The notes: generated by a model from the letters alone, not told the origin. A stretch of DNA of 64,000 nucleotides from an uncultured Maribacter sp. (GCF_947496775.1 NZ_CANMDU010000009.1:124001-188000), one strand, 5' to 3'. Numbered from the stretch's first letter, positions 1 to 10,430 are shown. Translations and numbers: made by a program.

Positions 1-915
1 TTAATAGTAACCACTGTTTGGATGGGTGTCATTGGCTTTATAGATGATTATATAAAGATTTTTAAAAAGGATAAGGAGGGTTTAAAAGGCCGTTTTAAAA
101 TATTAGGTCAAGTAGGTTTAGGTTTAATTGTTGGAGCAACACTTTATTTTCATCCAGAAGTAACAATGCGAGAGCATAATAAAACAGTAATAACAGAAAA
201 TTATACGGTAGAAGAAGTTCAAGGGCAAGATATAAAGTCAACCATGACGACAGTTCCTTTTTTTAAGAACAATGAACTGGACTATAGTAGTTTTATTTCA
301 TGGATGGGAGATGGGGCTAAGGAGTATGCTTGGTTAATATTCATTCCAATGATTATTCTTATTGTTACAGCGGTTTCCAATGGGGCTAATCTCACGGATG
401 GTATTGATGGTCTTGCGGCTGGGAACTCTGCAATTATTGTGTTTACTCTTGGTGTTTTTACTTGGGTTTCTGGTAATTATTTTTTTTCAGATTATTTAGA
501 TATTATGTTTATTCCGCGAGCAGGTGAATTGCTAGTTTTTGTAACTGCGTTTGTTGGGGCATTAATTGGTTTTTTGTGGTACAATGCTTTTCCTGCCCAA
601 GTTTTTATGGGAGATACAGGGAGTTTAACTATAGGGGGTGTTATTGCAGTTATTGCTATAATTATAAGAAAAGAATTGTTGATACCTATTTTATGTGGCA
701 TCTTTTTCGCCGAGTCAATTTCTGTAATGTTACAAGTGGGTTACTTTAAGTATACAAAGAAAAAGACCGGAGAAGGAAAACGTATTTTCTTAATGGCTCC
801 ATTGCATCATCACTATCAAAAGAAAGGATATCACGAGAGTAAAATAGTAACTCGTTTTTGGATTATAGGAATTTTGTTGGCAATTGTAACGGTTGTTACT
901 CTTAAAGTAAGATAA
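1..915 (+). CDS. mraY: Phospho-N-acetylmuramoyl-pentapeptide transferase (MraY), 5' end missing
   Basis: Membrane enzyme that moves phospho-MurNAc-pentapeptide from UDP onto undecaprenyl phosphate, making lipid I. The frame is open from base 1, so the N-terminal part (roughly the first 100 residues) lies outside the window. Visible landmarks are GFIDDYIK with the catalytic Asp pair near residues 15-16 of the fragment, [10 protein letters not shown], the [10 protein letters not shown] motif and the MAPLHHHYQ histidine loop. Several hydrophobic helices follow one another. Between the first visible helices is a polar loop of about 50 residues (around [10 protein letters not shown] to NELDYSS) that is longer than in proteobacterial MraY. 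The stop overlaps the murD start by one base (TAATG), so translation is probably coupled. Confidence 0.97.
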   Translation, partial: LIVTTVWMGVIGFIDDYIKIFKKDKEGLKGRFKILGQVGLGLIVGATLYFHPEVTMREHNKTVITENYTVEEVQGQDIKSTMTTVPFFKNNELDYSSFISWMGDGAKEYAWLIFIPMIILIVTAVSNGANLTDGIDGLAAGNSAIIVFTLGVFTWVSGNYFFSDYLDIMFIPRAGELLVFVTAFVGALIGFLWYNAFPAQVFMGDTGSLTIGGVIAVIAIIIRKELLIPILCGIFFAESISVMLQVGYFKYTKKKTGEGKRIFLMAPLHHHYQKKGYHESKIVTRFWIIGILLAIVTVVTLKVR

Positions 916-2249
916 TGCAAAGGCTAGTAATATTAGGGGGTGGAGAAAGCGGTGTTGGAACTGCAATTTTGGGAAAGAAGAAAGGATATGAAGTTTTTGT
1001 TTCCGATAAAGGGAAAATAAAGAACAAATATAAAGACGTTCTTAAACATTTTGAGATTGATTGGGAAGAAGAAAAGCATACAGAGGCTAAAATATTAAAT
1101 GCCGATGTGGTTATGAAAAGCCCTGGAATACCAGATAAAGTTGCTTTAATACAAAACATAGCAGGGCTAGGTATTCCTGTAATTTCTGAAATAGAATTTG
1201 CAACTAAATATACCGATGCTACTATTGTTGGTATAACTGGGAGTAATGGTAAAACTACGACAACTATGCTTGTAAATCATCTTTTTAAAGAAGCAGGTTT
1301 ACATGTAGGTATGGCAGGTAATATTGGGGATAGTTACGCTAAAATGGTTGCAGAAAATAACTACGATTATTATGTTTTAGAGATTAGTAGTTTTCAGTTA
1401 GATGGTATTATTGATTTTAAGCCACATATCGCAATATTAACCAATATTACACCAGATCATTTAGATCGCTATGATTATAAGTTTGAAAACTACATAGCTT
1501 CTAAATTTAGAATAGCAAAAAATCAAGGACCAGAAGACTTCCTTGTATATGATGCCGATGATGAAGTAATCGTAAAATGGTTACAAGAAAACCCAATACA
1601 ATCGAAATTAATTCCTTTTTCAATAACTAAAAAGTTAGAAGAAGGAACATATTCAGAAGACAAGAAAATTAAAATAAAGACACAAAATAATACTATAGAA
1701 ATGAATACAGATACCTTGGCCTTAGAAGGGAAGCATAATCTTAAAAATACAATGGCGGCATCTACTGCAGCTAAATTGGTGAGCATAAGAAAAGAAACTA
1801 TACGTAATAGTATAGCTACTTTTCAAGGTGTTGAACACCGATTGGAAAAAGTTCTAAAAATAAACCATGTGCAATACATTAACGATTCTAAAGCAACAAA
1901 TGTTAATGCAACGTATTATGCTTTAGATAGCATGAAAACGTCTACGGTATGGATAGTGGGTGGTGTAGATAAAGGTAATAATTACAAAGAGTTAATGCCT
2001 TTGGTTAGAGAAAAGGTAAAAGCTATTATTTGTTTAGGAGAAGATAATTCTAAAATTAAAGATGCTTTTGGTAATGTAGTAGATTTAATGGTAGAAACAT
2101 ATGCCATGGAAGAAGCTGTGAAAGTAGCTTATAAAATTGCAGAACGTGGAGAAGCTGTTTTGCTTTCACCAGCATGCGCAAGTTTCGATTTGTTTAAAAA
2201 TTACGAAGACAGAGGAAATCAATTTAAGGCGGCGATTAAAAATTTATAA
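915..2249 (+). CDS. murD: UDP-N-acetylmuramoyl-L-alanine--D-glutamate ligase (MurD)
   Basis: Cytoplasmic Mur ligase adding D-glutamate to UDP-MurNAc-L-Ala. The 444 residues match the family's usual length. An N-terminal Rossmann-like UDP domain (LVILGGGESG, residues 4-13) is followed by the ATP P-loop GITGSNGKTT at 106-115, the central ligase domain with HNLKNTMAA, and the C-terminal domain with YINDSKATN and LSPACASFD. The ATG overlaps the mraY stop by one base and ftsW begins two bases after its stop, so it sits inside the continuous division cluster transcript. Confidence 0.97.
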   Translation: MQRLVILGGGESGVGTAILGKKKGYEVFVSDKGKIKNKYKDVLKHFEIDWEEEKHTEAKILNADVVMKSPGIPDKVALIQNIAGLGIPVISEIEFATKYTDATIVGITGSNGKTTTTMLVNHLFKEAGLHVGMAGNIGDSYAKMVAENNYDYYVLEISSFQLDGIIDFKPHIAILTNITPDHLDRYDYKFENYIASKFRIAKNQGPEDFLVYDADDEVIVKWLQENPIQSKLIPFSITKKLEEGTYSEDKKIKIKTQNNTIEMNTDTLALEGKHNLKNTMAASTAAKLVSIRKETIRNSIATFQGVEHRLEKVLKINHVQYINDSKATNVNATYYALDSMKTSTVWIVGGVDKGNNYKELMPLVREKVKAIICLGEDNSKIKDAFGNVVDLMVETYAMEEAVKVAYKIAERGEAVLLSPACASFDLFKNYEDRGNQFKAAIKNL

Positions 2250-2251
2250 AC

Positions 2252-3454
2252 GTGTTAAAACTTTTAAATACTATTAGTGGAGATAAGGCTATTTGGGCAG
2301 TTGTTGCTCTTTTGGCTCTATTTTCGTTTTTGCCAGTATATAGCTCTAGTAGTAATTTAGTTTATGTGGTTGGTAACGGTACTACTATGGGGCATTTAGT
2401 GAAACATGCTCTGCTTTTATTTTTAGGTTTTGGTATTATTTATGGGGTGCATAAAATTCCAACACATTTCTTTAAAGGATTGTCCCTTATAGCAATGCCA
2501 GTAGTTTTAATGCTTCTTGTGTTAACATTGGCGCAAGGAACCTCTAGTGGAGGTACTAATGCTAGTAGGTGGATTCGTTTGCCACTCGTTGGTTTAGGTT
2601 TTCAGCCATCTAATTTGGCGGCAGTGGTTTTAATGATTTATGTAGCAAGGTATTTAACAAAAATAAAGGATAAGGTAATTACTTTTTCGGAAAGTATACT
2701 CCCGTTATGGATTCCTGTTTTTTTAACGATTGTCTTAATTCTTCCAGCGAATTTCTCTACGGCAGCAATAATATTTTCTATGGTATTAATGCTTTGTTTT
2801 TTAGGAGGATATCCTATAAAATATTTACTAGGAATTATTGGTACAGGTGTTGCATTTTTAGCCATTTTTATATTAACAGCTAAAGCAGCTCCAGATTTAT
2901 TCCCGAATAGAGTAGATACTTGGATGAGCAGAATAGATAACTTTGCTAATCCAGAGGACACAGAAGCGGACTATCAAATAGAAAAAGCAAAAATAGCCAT
3001 AGCTACTGGTGGGGTGTTTGGTAAAGGAGCAGGTAAGAGTGTACAAAAGAATTTTTTACCGCAAAGTTCTTCCGATTTTATTTATGCAATTATAGTAGAA
3101 GAATATGGCCTTGTTGGAGGATTTGTATTGATGTTTTTTTATCTATTACTGCTTTTTAGAATAATAGTAGTAGCAAATGGGAGCACAACAATATTTGGAA
3201 AATTACTGGTTTTAGGAGTGGGTTTGCCAATTGTTTTTCAAGCTTTAATTAATATGGCTGTAGCAGTAGAATTATTTCCTGTTACAGGGCAAAACTTACC
3301 ATTAGTTAGTATGGGAGGAACCTCTAGTTGGATGATATGTTTGGCTATAGGTATTATACTAAGTGTTAGTAATAAAGACACCGAAATAGAAGAAAGTGTG
3401 TCTGATGATATAGATGAGACAAACCCTTTAGAAATATTAAGTGGACAATTATAA
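2252..3454 (+). CDS. ftsW: Peptidoglycan glycosyltransferase FtsW (SEDS family)
   Basis: Polytopic SEDS-family septal peptidoglycan polymerase that works with a class B penicillin-binding protein. Ten or so hydrophobic segments are visible in 400 residues. The family signatures are [16 protein letters not shown] in the middle and [16 protein letters not shown] near the C-terminus. The start codon is GTG two bases after the murD stop. The last 14 bases overlap the murG reading frame, which also starts with GTG. Its place between murD and murG is the classic division cluster position and favours FtsW over RodA. Confidence 0.95.
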   Translation: MLKLLNTISGDKAIWAVVALLALFSFLPVYSSSSNLVYVVGNGTTMGHLVKHALLLFLGFGIIYGVHKIPTHFFKGLSLIAMPVVLMLLVLTLAQGTSSGGTNASRWIRLPLVGLGFQPSNLAAVVLMIYVARYLTKIKDKVITFSESILPLWIPVFLTIVLILPANFSTAAIIFSMVLMLCFLGGYPIKYLLGIIGTGVAFLAIFILTAKAAPDLFPNRVDTWMSRIDNFANPEDTEADYQIEKAKIAIATGGVFGKGAGKSVQKNFLPQSSSDFIYAIIVEEYGLVGGFVLMFFYLLLLFRIIVVANGSTTIFGKLLVLGVGLPIVFQALINMAVAVELFPVTGQNLPLVSMGGTSSWMICLAIGIILSVSNKDTEIEESVSDDIDETNPLEILSGQL

Positions 3455-4532
3455 ATTTATTCTTTCTGGAGGTGGTACTGGCGGACATATTTATCCGGCT
3501 ATCGCTATTGCTAATGAGTTAAAGAAAAGATATCCAAATGCGGAATTTCTTTTTGTTGGTGCAAAGGATAGAATGGAGATGGAAAAAGTGCCCCAGGCAG
3601 GGTATAAAATAGAAGGTTTGTGGATTACTGGGTTACAACGTAAGTTGACCTTTAAAAATTTAATGTTTCCTTTTAAACTAATAAGTAGTTTGTTAAAAGC
3701 GCGTAAAATAGTGTCTAAATTTAAACCCAATGCCGTAATAGGTACCGGAGGTTTTGCTAGTGGACCGCTTTTAAAAATTGCATCAGGAAGAAAAGTACCT
3801 TGTTTGTTGCAAGAACAAAATTCGTATGCGGGTATAACCAATAAGTTGCTAAAAGATGCAGTTGCAAAGATTTGTGTGGCTTATGATGGTATGGAAAAGT
3901 TTTTTCCTGCTCATAAAATTATAAAAACAGGAAACCCAGTTCGTGAAGATTTAATAAAGATGGACGCTACAAAAGAAGAAGCGTTGCATTTTTTTAAGGG
4001 GAGTACAGGTAAAAAGACAGTACTTGTTTTGGGAGGTAGTTTAGGAGCTCGTAGAATAAATCAACTAATAGAGCAAAAGCTAGATTATTTTAAAGAATTA
4101 GGAGTGCAATTGTTGTGGCAATGTGGAAAACTATACTTTGAAGAGTATAAAAAATACAACTCAGATACCGTAAAAGTAATGGCTTTTATTAATAAAATGG
4201 ATTTTGCATATGCGGCCGCAGATTGTATTATATCTAGAGCTGGGGCAAGTTCTGTTTCTGAATTGAGTATAGTTGGGAAGCCAGTTGTGTTTATTCCGTC
4301 GCCAACGGTGGCAGAAGATCATCAAACCAAAAATGCGATGGCTTTAGTCCGTGAGAACGCTGCTATAATGATTAAAGAAAAAGAATTGAATGCTAATTTT
4401 AATTCTGTTTTTTCAGAGGTAATTACATCTAAAGAAAACCAGGAAGAATTAGGAGTAAATATTAAAAAGATGGCATTACCAAATGCTACAAAAGATATTG
4501 TGGATCAGGTAGAATTATTGTTGCAAAAGTAA
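3441..4532 (+). CDS. murG: UDP-GlcNAc--lipid I N-acetylglucosaminyltransferase (MurG)
   Basis: Peripheral membrane GT-B glycosyltransferase converting lipid I to lipid II. The lipid-I-binding glycine loop [11 protein letters not shown] lies at residues 10-20, GTGGFASGP follows near residue 100, and the C-terminal nucleotide-sugar site shows [10 protein letters not shown] and [11 protein letters not shown]. Length 363 is normal. The GTG start inside the end of ftsW gives a 14-base overlap and murC begins one base after the stop. Confidence 0.97.
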   Translation: MDNYKFILSGGGTGGHIYPAIAIANELKKRYPNAEFLFVGAKDRMEMEKVPQAGYKIEGLWITGLQRKLTFKNLMFPFKLISSLLKARKIVSKFKPNAVIGTGGFASGPLLKIASGRKVPCLLQEQNSYAGITNKLLKDAVAKICVAYDGMEKFFPAHKIIKTGNPVREDLIKMDATKEEALHFFKGSTGKKTVLVLGGSLGARRINQLIEQKLDYFKELGVQLLWQCGKLYFEEYKKYNSDTVKVMAFINKMDFAYAAADCIISRAGASSVSELSIVGKPVVFIPSPTVAEDHQTKNAMALVRENAAIMIKEKELNANFNSVFSEVITSKENQEELGVNIKKMALPNATKDIVDQVELLLQK

Positions 4533-4533
4533 A

Positions 4534-5886
4534 ATGGATTTAAAGCAAGTACATAACGTTTATTTTATAGGTGTAGGAGGCATAGGAATGTCTGCTTTAG
4601 CTCGTTACTTTAAATTCATAAATAAAAATGTAGCAGGTTATGATAAAACGGAAACACCATTAACAAAAGATCTTCAGAATTTAGGTATAACAATACATTA
4701 TGAAGATGATAAAAAAAATATTGCTACAGAATATTTAGATGCTTCAAAAACCTTAATAGTATATACACCTGCAGTGCCAACTAGTCATGAAGAATATCAG
4801 TATTTCTTAAATAATGGTTTTGCGATAAAAAAACGCTCAGAGGTATTGGGGCTTATTACAAAAGATACTTTTTGTTTCGCAGTGGCTGGCACACATGGAA
4901 AAACTACAACGTCGAGCATTTTGGCTCATTTGTTAAAAGAAACGGGAACTCCAATAACTGCTTTCTTAGGAGGTATATCCGAAGATTTTAATAGTAATTT
5001 CCTTTTAGAAGGGGTGGATTATTCTGTGGTAGAAGCGGATGAGTTTGATCGCTCATTTTTACAATTATCGCCCAATGTTTCATGTATTACTTCTATGGAT
5101 GCAGACCATTTGGATATTTATGGAACAGAAAAAGAATTACAAAATTCATTTAACGATTTTGCAAAACGTTTAAAGCCAAATGGTAAATTGTTTGTGCGTA
5201 ATGGGTTGCCAATTAATGGTATAACCTATGGAATAGAAGACGATTCGGATTTTTGCATCCGAAATTTAAAAATAGAACATGGTGCCTACATTTTTGATTT
5301 GGGAACTCCTGATACGCTTATAACAGGGGTTACTTTTAACAAGCCAGGAAGACATAATTTGTTAAATGGTTTAGTTGCTTTTGCGATGGCGATACAAGCT
5401 GGTTCCCCTGCTGATCGCCTTGCTAGAGCATTAGGTACATTTAAAGGAGTGCAAAGAAGGTTTTCTTATCAAATTAAAAATAAAAATTTAATTTATATAG
5501 ATGACTATGCGCATCATCCTACGGAAATTAATGCGGTAAATAATGCGGTTTATGAAATGCATCCAAATAAAAAAGTAGTTGCAGTGTTTCAGCCACATTT
5601 GTTTTCTAGAACAAAAGATTTTGTGGAGGATTTTGCAGAAAGTTTATCAAAATTTGATTCAATTTTGTTATTAGATATTTATCCAGCTCGGGAAAAACCT
5701 ATACACGGGGTAACCTCGGAATGGTTGTTGGGTAAAATCAAAAATCCAAATAAAAAATTAATTAATAAAACAAATATTCTTTCAGAAATTAAAGAACAAA
5801 ACCCAGAAGTGTTAGTTACAATGGGTGCAGGAGATATAGGATTAGAAGTACAAAAAATAAAAAAAGAGTTACAAGATGCAGATTAA
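4534..5886 (+). CDS. murC: UDP-N-acetylmuramate--L-alanine ligase (MurC)
   Basis: Cytoplasmic Mur ligase that adds the first amino acid of the stem peptide. The N-terminal nucleotide domain shows FIGVGGIGMSALA (11-23), the P-loop GTHGKTT lies at 119-125, followed by EADEFDRSFL, and the C-terminal domain has the MurC motif IDDYAHHPTEI. Length 450 is typical. It overlaps the ftsQ start by 11 bases. No murB or ddl gene stands between murC and ftsQ, which is the compact arrangement seen in Flavobacteriia. Confidence 0.97.
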   Translation: MDLKQVHNVYFIGVGGIGMSALARYFKFINKNVAGYDKTETPLTKDLQNLGITIHYEDDKKNIATEYLDASKTLIVYTPAVPTSHEEYQYFLNNGFAIKKRSEVLGLITKDTFCFAVAGTHGKTTTSSILAHLLKETGTPITAFLGGISEDFNSNFLLEGVDYSVVEADEFDRSFLQLSPNVSCITSMDADHLDIYGTEKELQNSFNDFAKRLKPNGKLFVRNGLPINGITYGIEDDSDFCIRNLKIEHGAYIFDLGTPDTLITGVTFNKPGRHNLLNGLVAFAMAIQAGSPADRLARALGTFKGVQRRFSYQIKNKNLIYIDDYAHHPTEINAVNNAVYEMHPNKKVVAVFQPHLFSRTKDFVEDFAESLSKFDSILLLDIYPAREKPIHGVTSEWLLGKIKNPNKKLINKTNILSEIKEQNPEVLVTMGAGDIGLEVQKIKKELQDAD

Positions 5887-6595
5887 TTGGAACATTATGA
5901 AAATGCTTGGTTTATGCTTTGTTTTGCTGGGTTTGTATGCGTTTTCCGGTTATAGAAGTGGCCTTAAAAAGATAAAAAATAGTAGTATAGAATTCGTCGG
6001 AGATGAGAATTTATACCTAACACAGGGGACGGTTAATAAATTGTTAATACAAAATTATGGAAACCTTCAAAACGTCTCCAAAGAAAAATTAGATTTGAAT
6101 AACGTGGAGAAAGCCATTGAGGCTAACGAAATGGTAAAAAGGGCTCAAGTGTATCTTGCTGTGGATGGGGAGCTTACGTCTAGAATTGTGCAACGTAAGC
6201 CAATTGCAAGGATTACAAGTGATGCAAGTTTTTATTTGGATGACGAAGGAAAACGCATGCCTTTGTCTAAAAATCACTCTGCAAGAGTGCCAATTATCAC
6301 AGGAAAAGTATCGGGTGATACTTTGGAAGATGTATATGAAATATTAAAATATATAAATAGCGATGAGTTCTTGAGAAAGAATGTAATTGGTGTTCATATT
6401 AAAGATGTGGCAAATTATCAACTAAAGTTCCGGATGGAGCAATTTGTTGTTAATTTGGGTGGAGTGGATAATTTAGAAGAAAAGTTTAATAATTTTAAAG
6501 CTTTTTACGCTAAAGCAAATAAAGATAAAACATTGGAAAATTTTACAATGGTTAGTCTAGAGTTTAATAATCAAGTAGTGTGCACCAAAATATAG
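5876..6595 (+). CDS. ftsQ: Cell division protein FtsQ
   Basis: Bitopic divisome protein: a short cytoplasmic N-terminus, one transmembrane segment (about residues 8-25, MKMLGLCFVLLGLYAFSGY) and an extracytoplasmic part. Residues about 38-110 fit a POTRA-like region (SIEFVGDENLYLT...) followed by the FtsQ beta domain. Sequence conservation is low in this family, so the call leans on length (239), topology and position between murC and ftsA. An alternative start is Met8 at base 5897. FtsA follows six bases downstream. Confidence 0.88.
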   Translation: MQINWNIMKMLGLCFVLLGLYAFSGYRSGLKKIKNSSIEFVGDENLYLTQGTVNKLLIQNYGNLQNVSKEKLDLNNVEKAIEANEMVKRAQVYLAVDGELTSRIVQRKPIARITSDASFYLDDEGKRMPLSKNHSARVPIITGKVSGDTLEDVYEILKYINSDEFLRKNVIGVHIKDVANYQLKFRMEQFVVNLGGVDNLEEKFNNFKAFYAKANKDKTLENFTMVSLEFNNQVVCTKI

Positions 6596-6601
6596 AGAAC
6601 A

Positions 6602-7933
6602 ATGGAACAAGGTAATTATTCAGTAGGTTTAGACATCGGTACTACCAAAATTGTTGCAATCATTGGTAAGGAGAATGAATATGGGAAAATTGAAATTCTT
6701 GGGATAGGAAAATCTAAGAGTTTAGGTGTGCATAGGGGTGTTGTAAATAACATTACCCAAACTATTAAATCCATTCAGCAAGCCGTAGAAGAAGCTGAGG
6801 CAAGTTGTGGCTTAAAAATTAGTTCCGTTGTTGTTGGTATAGCAGGGCAGCACATACGTAGTTTACAGCATAGCGATTATATAACAAGAGAGGATTCTGA
6901 AGAAGTTATTAATGATGATGATTTGGATACGTTATGTAATCAAGTTTATAAATTGATAATGCTTCCGGGAGAAGAAATTATACATGTTCTTCCGCAAGAA
7001 TATAAAGTGGACGGGCAAGCCGAGATAAAGCAACCAATAGGAATGTATGGCGGAAGGTTAGAGGCTAATTTTCATGTAGTGGTTGGGCAAGTTACATCTA
7101 TAAAAAATGTAGGTAGATGTATTAAAAGTGCTGGCCTGGATTTAGGGAATATTACCTTAGAACCTTTAGCATCTTCTAATGCTGTATTAAGTCAAGAAGA
7201 AAAAGAGGCAGGTGTTGCCTTAATAGATATAGGAGGAGGAACTACTGATTTGGCTATTTTTAAAGATGGAATTATTAGGCATACTGCCGTTATTCCATTT
7301 GGAGGTGGTGTAATAACAGATGATATTAAAGAAGGCTGCTCTATTATAGAAAAACAGGCAGAATTATTAAAAATAAAATTTGGTTCTGCGTGGCCAGGAG
7401 AAAATAAGGATAATGAAATAGTTTCAATACCAGGATTAAGAGGTAGAGAACCTAAAGAAATATCACTTAAAAATCTTTCTAAAATAATTCATGCTAGAGT
7501 AGTAGAGATAATTGAGCAAGTATATGTAGAGATTAAAAACTACGGTCATGACGATCAGAAAAAGAAGTTAATTGGCGGAATTGTACTTACAGGAGGAGGT
7601 AGCCAGTTAAAACACTTAAAGCAATTAGTAGAATATATAACAGGAATGGATACAAGAATAGGGTATCCAAATGAGCATTTAGCAGGAGATTCGGATAAAG
7701 AAGTAGTAAGTCCGTTGTATGCAACGGCAGTGGGTTTATTAATGAATGCTGTACAAAACGATGCTAAAAACAAAAAAATAGAAGAAGTTGTTGAGCAGGA
7801 AGAAGAACCGGTGTTAGTTGAGGAATCGGTTTCGGAAAACACAGCGGCGCAAACTAAGGAAAGTTTTCCTAGGAAATCTGTCTTTGATAAATGGTCCGAT
7901 AAGTTGAAAGACTTTTTAGATAACGCAGAATAA
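6602..7933 (+). CDS. ftsA: Cell division protein FtsA
   Basis: Actin-like ATPase that tethers FtsZ to the membrane. The phosphate 1 motif VGLDIGTTKI is at residues 8-17, the phosphate 2 motif DIGGGTTDLAIF in the middle and the adenosine motif GIVLTGGGSQL near 325. The last ~70 residues are an acidic linker (EEVVEQEEEPVLVEES) ending in an amphipathic stretch, KSVFDKWSDKLKDFLDN, that fits the C-terminal membrane-targeting helix. Length 443 is normal for Bacteroidota. Confidence 0.97.
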   Translation: MEQGNYSVGLDIGTTKIVAIIGKENEYGKIEILGIGKSKSLGVHRGVVNNITQTIKSIQQAVEEAEASCGLKISSVVVGIAGQHIRSLQHSDYITREDSEEVINDDDLDTLCNQVYKLIMLPGEEIIHVLPQEYKVDGQAEIKQPIGMYGGRLEANFHVVVGQVTSIKNVGRCIKSAGLDLGNITLEPLASSNAVLSQEEKEAGVALIDIGGGTTDLAIFKDGIIRHTAVIPFGGGVITDDIKEGCSIIEKQAELLKIKFGSAWPGENKDNEIVSIPGLRGREPKEISLKNLSKIIHARVVEIIEQVYVEIKNYGHDDQKKKLIGGIVLTGGGSQLKHLKQLVEYITGMDTRIGYPNEHLAGDSDKEVVSPLYATAVGLLMNAVQNDAKNKKIEEVVEQEEEPVLVEESVSENTAAQTKESFPRKSVFDKWSDKLKDFLDNAE

Positions 7934-7980
7934 ATAAAATTTTAAAGAACATACACATTAACCAGTAATTTTTAAACAGG

Positions 7981-9891
7981 ATGAGTAACACTGAATTTGA
8001 AAGTATCGCTTTTGATTTACCTAAAAATCAAAGTAATGTTATTAAAGTAATTGGAGTCGGTGGTGGCGGAAGTAATGCCATTAACCACATGTTCCAAGCA
8101 GGAATTAACGGAGTAGATTTTGTTATTTGTAATACAGATTCGCAAGCTCTAGATAATAGCCCTGTGCCGAATAAAATTCAATTAGGTGTTTCCCTTACAG
8201 AAGGCTTAGGTGCTGGTGCAAATCCTGAAGTAGGTGAACAAGCAGCTTTAGAAAGTATGGAAGATATAAAAAGCATGTTGGGTACCTCGACCAAGATGAT
8301 TTTTATTACTGCTGGTATGGGCGGTGGAACAGGTACTGGTGCTGCTCCCGTGATCGCTAGATTAGCAAAAGAATTAGATGTTCTTACTGTTGGGATTGTT
8401 ACAATGCCTTTTCAGTTCGAGGGTAAAATGAGATGCCAACAGGCACAACTCGGTATAGAAAAATTACGCTCCAATGTAGATTCTTTAATTGTAATTAATA
8501 ATAATAAGCTTAGAGAAGTCTATGGAAACTTAGGATTTAAAGCCGGTTTCTCTAAAGCAGATGAAGTATTAGCTACTGCTGCTCGTGGAATAGCAGAAGT
8601 AATTACACATCACTATACACAGAATATTGACCTTAGGGATGCTAAAACAGTACTTTCTAATAGTGGTACAGCTATTATGGGTTCTGCAATCGCATCTGGA
8701 TCAGCAAGAGCAAATGAAGCTATCATGAAAGCTCTAGACTCTCCATTACTTAATGATAATAAAATTACAGGTGCTAAAAATGTATTATTGTTAATCGTTT
8801 CTGGTTCGCAAGAAATTACTATTGATGAAATTGGAGAAATCAATGATCACATACAAGTAGAAGCTGGTTATGGAGCAAACATCATAATGGGTGTTGGTGA
8901 AGATGAAGAATTAGGAGAGGCTATTGCAGTAACTGTTATAGCAACGGGATTTAACATTGATCAACAAGATGATATTGTTAATACTGAATCTAAAAAAATA
9001 ATTCACACTTTAGAAGATAGTCAAAAAGCAGAAAAAGATTTAACACCTGGAAATATAGTACATCACCTTGTGGAAGAAAATGAAAACGCTGAAGAAAAGG
9101 TGGTGAAGCACAATTTAGGAGATGTTGATGATTTAGATTTAATACCAACAAATAATTATATAAGAAATTTTAATGTTTTTTATGAGGAAGTTGTAGCAGA
9201 GAATGTAAGCGAGGATGATTTTATTATTGTGGACTCGTCAGATGCTTTAAAAAGTATAGAGGTTGTAGAAGCAGAAGAAGTTTCTTCTAAGCCGCAAGAG
9301 GAGGACGATATGTTTGCTATGAGTTTTGATATGCCTTTAAATACTACTAAGAAAGAAGAGCAAGAGAACGTTATTACTTTTAGTTTAGATGATGATGTTA
9401 AAGATCTTAATGTTAATGATCATGTAGAAGTAATTCCAGTATTAGAATATAGTAAAGAAGGAGAAACTAGGTATAGTTTGGATGACTATATGGAGTTAGA
9501 GAACAAACTTACTGGCGCAAAATCTAAAGCGGAAGAATTTGAGCCAAAAATTGTAGAAGATGAGTTGGTTTTTCAAAAGAAAACAGTTCATCCAGTTGCC
9601 AGAACGGTAGTAGAGGAAGAGGTAGATCCAATGGATAAGCCTATTGAAGAGTTGCTTAAAGAAAGAGCAGATGAACGTAGAAGAAAATTGAAAGATTATA
9701 ATTACAAATTTCAAAGCGGACATACTAGTGTTGATGAAATAGAAAAAGAGCCCGCATATAAGAGACAAGGCGTAAATTTAAATGATAATGGAGGGGAAAA
9801 TAAAGTTTCTAGGACTACTTTGAGCTCGGATAGTAACGATGAAATTCAATTACGTTCTAATAATTCTTTTTTACATGATAATGTAGATTAA
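7981..9891 (+). CDS. ftsZ: Cell division protein FtsZ, long C-terminal linker
   Basis: Tubulin-like GTPase forming the Z ring. The nucleotide-binding motif GVGGGGSNAINHM begins near residue 25 and the tubulin signature GGGTGTG is at 114-120. The globular GTPase core ends near residue 330. The remaining ~300 residues are an acidic, low-complexity linker (many Glu, Asp, Val), making the protein 636 residues against about 380 in E. coli. The extreme C-terminus (EIQLRSNNSFLHDNVD) reads as the group's conserved tail peptide, the probable FtsA-docking site. It follows ftsA by 47 bases and is closed by a strong terminator. Confidence 0.97.
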   Translation: MSNTEFESIAFDLPKNQSNVIKVIGVGGGGSNAINHMFQAGINGVDFVICNTDSQALDNSPVPNKIQLGVSLTEGLGAGANPEVGEQAALESMEDIKSMLGTSTKMIFITAGMGGGTGTGAAPVIARLAKELDVLTVGIVTMPFQFEGKMRCQQAQLGIEKLRSNVDSLIVINNNKLREVYGNLGFKAGFSKADEVLATAARGIAEVITHHYTQNIDLRDAKTVLSNSGTAIMGSAIASGSARANEAIMKALDSPLLNDNKITGAKNVLLLIVSGSQEITIDEIGEINDHIQVEAGYGANIIMGVGEDEELGEAIAVTVIATGFNIDQQDDIVNTESKKIIHTLEDSQKAEKDLTPGNIVHHLVEENENAEEKVVKHNLGDVDDLDLIPTNNYIRNFNVFYEEVVAENVSEDDFIIVDSSDALKSIEVVEAEEVSSKPQEEDDMFAMSFDMPLNTTKKEEQENVITFSLDDDVKDLNVNDHVEVIPVLEYSKEGETRYSLDDYMELENKLTGAKSKAEEFEPKIVEDELVFQKKTVHPVARTVVEEEVDPMDKPIEELLKERADERRRKLKDYNYKFQSGHTSVDEIEKEPAYKRQGVNLNDNGGENKVSRTTLSSDSNDEIQLRSNNSFLHDNVD

Positions 9892-9914
9892 GAAACACTT
9901 TAATAAGTTTATTA

Positions 9915-9951
9915 AAACCCGAAAATAGAAACTGTTTTCGGGTTTATTTTT
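9915..9951 (+). terminator. Rho-independent terminator after ftsZ
   Basis: An 11-base-pair stem (AAACCCGAAAA at 9915-9925 with TTTTCGGGTTT at 9935-9945) with a nine-base loop, followed by a T-rich run. It closes the division cluster. Confidence 0.88.
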
Positions 9952-9959
9952 TATCTTCG
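9952..9959 (+). promoter_or_regulatory. Possible -7 promoter box for the YqeY gene
   Basis: TATCTTCG resembles the Bacteroidota -7 consensus TAnnTTTG with one mismatch and sits 21 bases before the ATG, just behind the ftsZ terminator. No convincing -33 TTTG box is visible because the terminator stem occupies that place. Confidence 0.35.
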
Positions 9960-9980
9960 CATTTCTAAATTTTTACAGTT

Positions 9981-10430
9981 ATGAGCTTACAATCAAAGGT
10001 TATGGAACAGATGAAAATTGCTATGAAAGCAAAAGATTCTGTTGCTTTAGAATCGTTAAGAGCAATAAAGTCGGCATTGTTATTGGCCCAAACTGAAACA
10101 GGTTCTGGTACAGGAATTTCAGAAGAAGAGGAAGTAAAATTGGTGCAGAAACTTGTAAAGCAAAGAAAAGATAGTGCTGCTATATTTTCTGAGCAAGGAA
10201 GAGAAGATTTAGCCGAACCAGAATTAAAACAAGTAGCTGTTATTGAACAATTCTTACCGGAGCAATTAACAGAAGAAGAAGTAGAGAAAGTAGTTGTGCA
10301 AACCATAGAGTCTATTGGAGCATCTGGTATGAAAGATATGGGGAAAGTTATGGGAATGGTTTCTAAAGAATTATCGGGTCAAACAGATGGTAAAACGATT
10401 TCTACTATAGTTAAAAAAATACTTTCTTAA
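9981..10430 (+). CDS. GatB/YqeY domain-containing protein
   Basis: A 149-residue YqeY-type protein, the stand-alone version of the tRNA-binding tail domain of the amidotransferase subunit GatB. The pattern MKAKDSVALESLRAIKSALL, then KLVQKLVKQRKDSA, then QIAVIEQFLPEQLTEEEV-like text and a C-terminal GKVMGMVSKELSGQTDGKTIS is typical of the whole family. Cellular role is not settled; a role in tRNA amidotransferase quality is inferred from domain similarity only. Position directly after ftsZ is common in this group. Confidence 0.93.
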   Translation: MSLQSKVMEQMKIAMKAKDSVALESLRAIKSALLLAQTETGSGTGISEEEEVKLVQKLVKQRKDSAAIFSEQGREDLAEPELKQVAVIEQFLPEQLTEEEVEKVVVQTIESIGASGMKDMGKVMGMVSKELSGQTDGKTISTIVKKILS

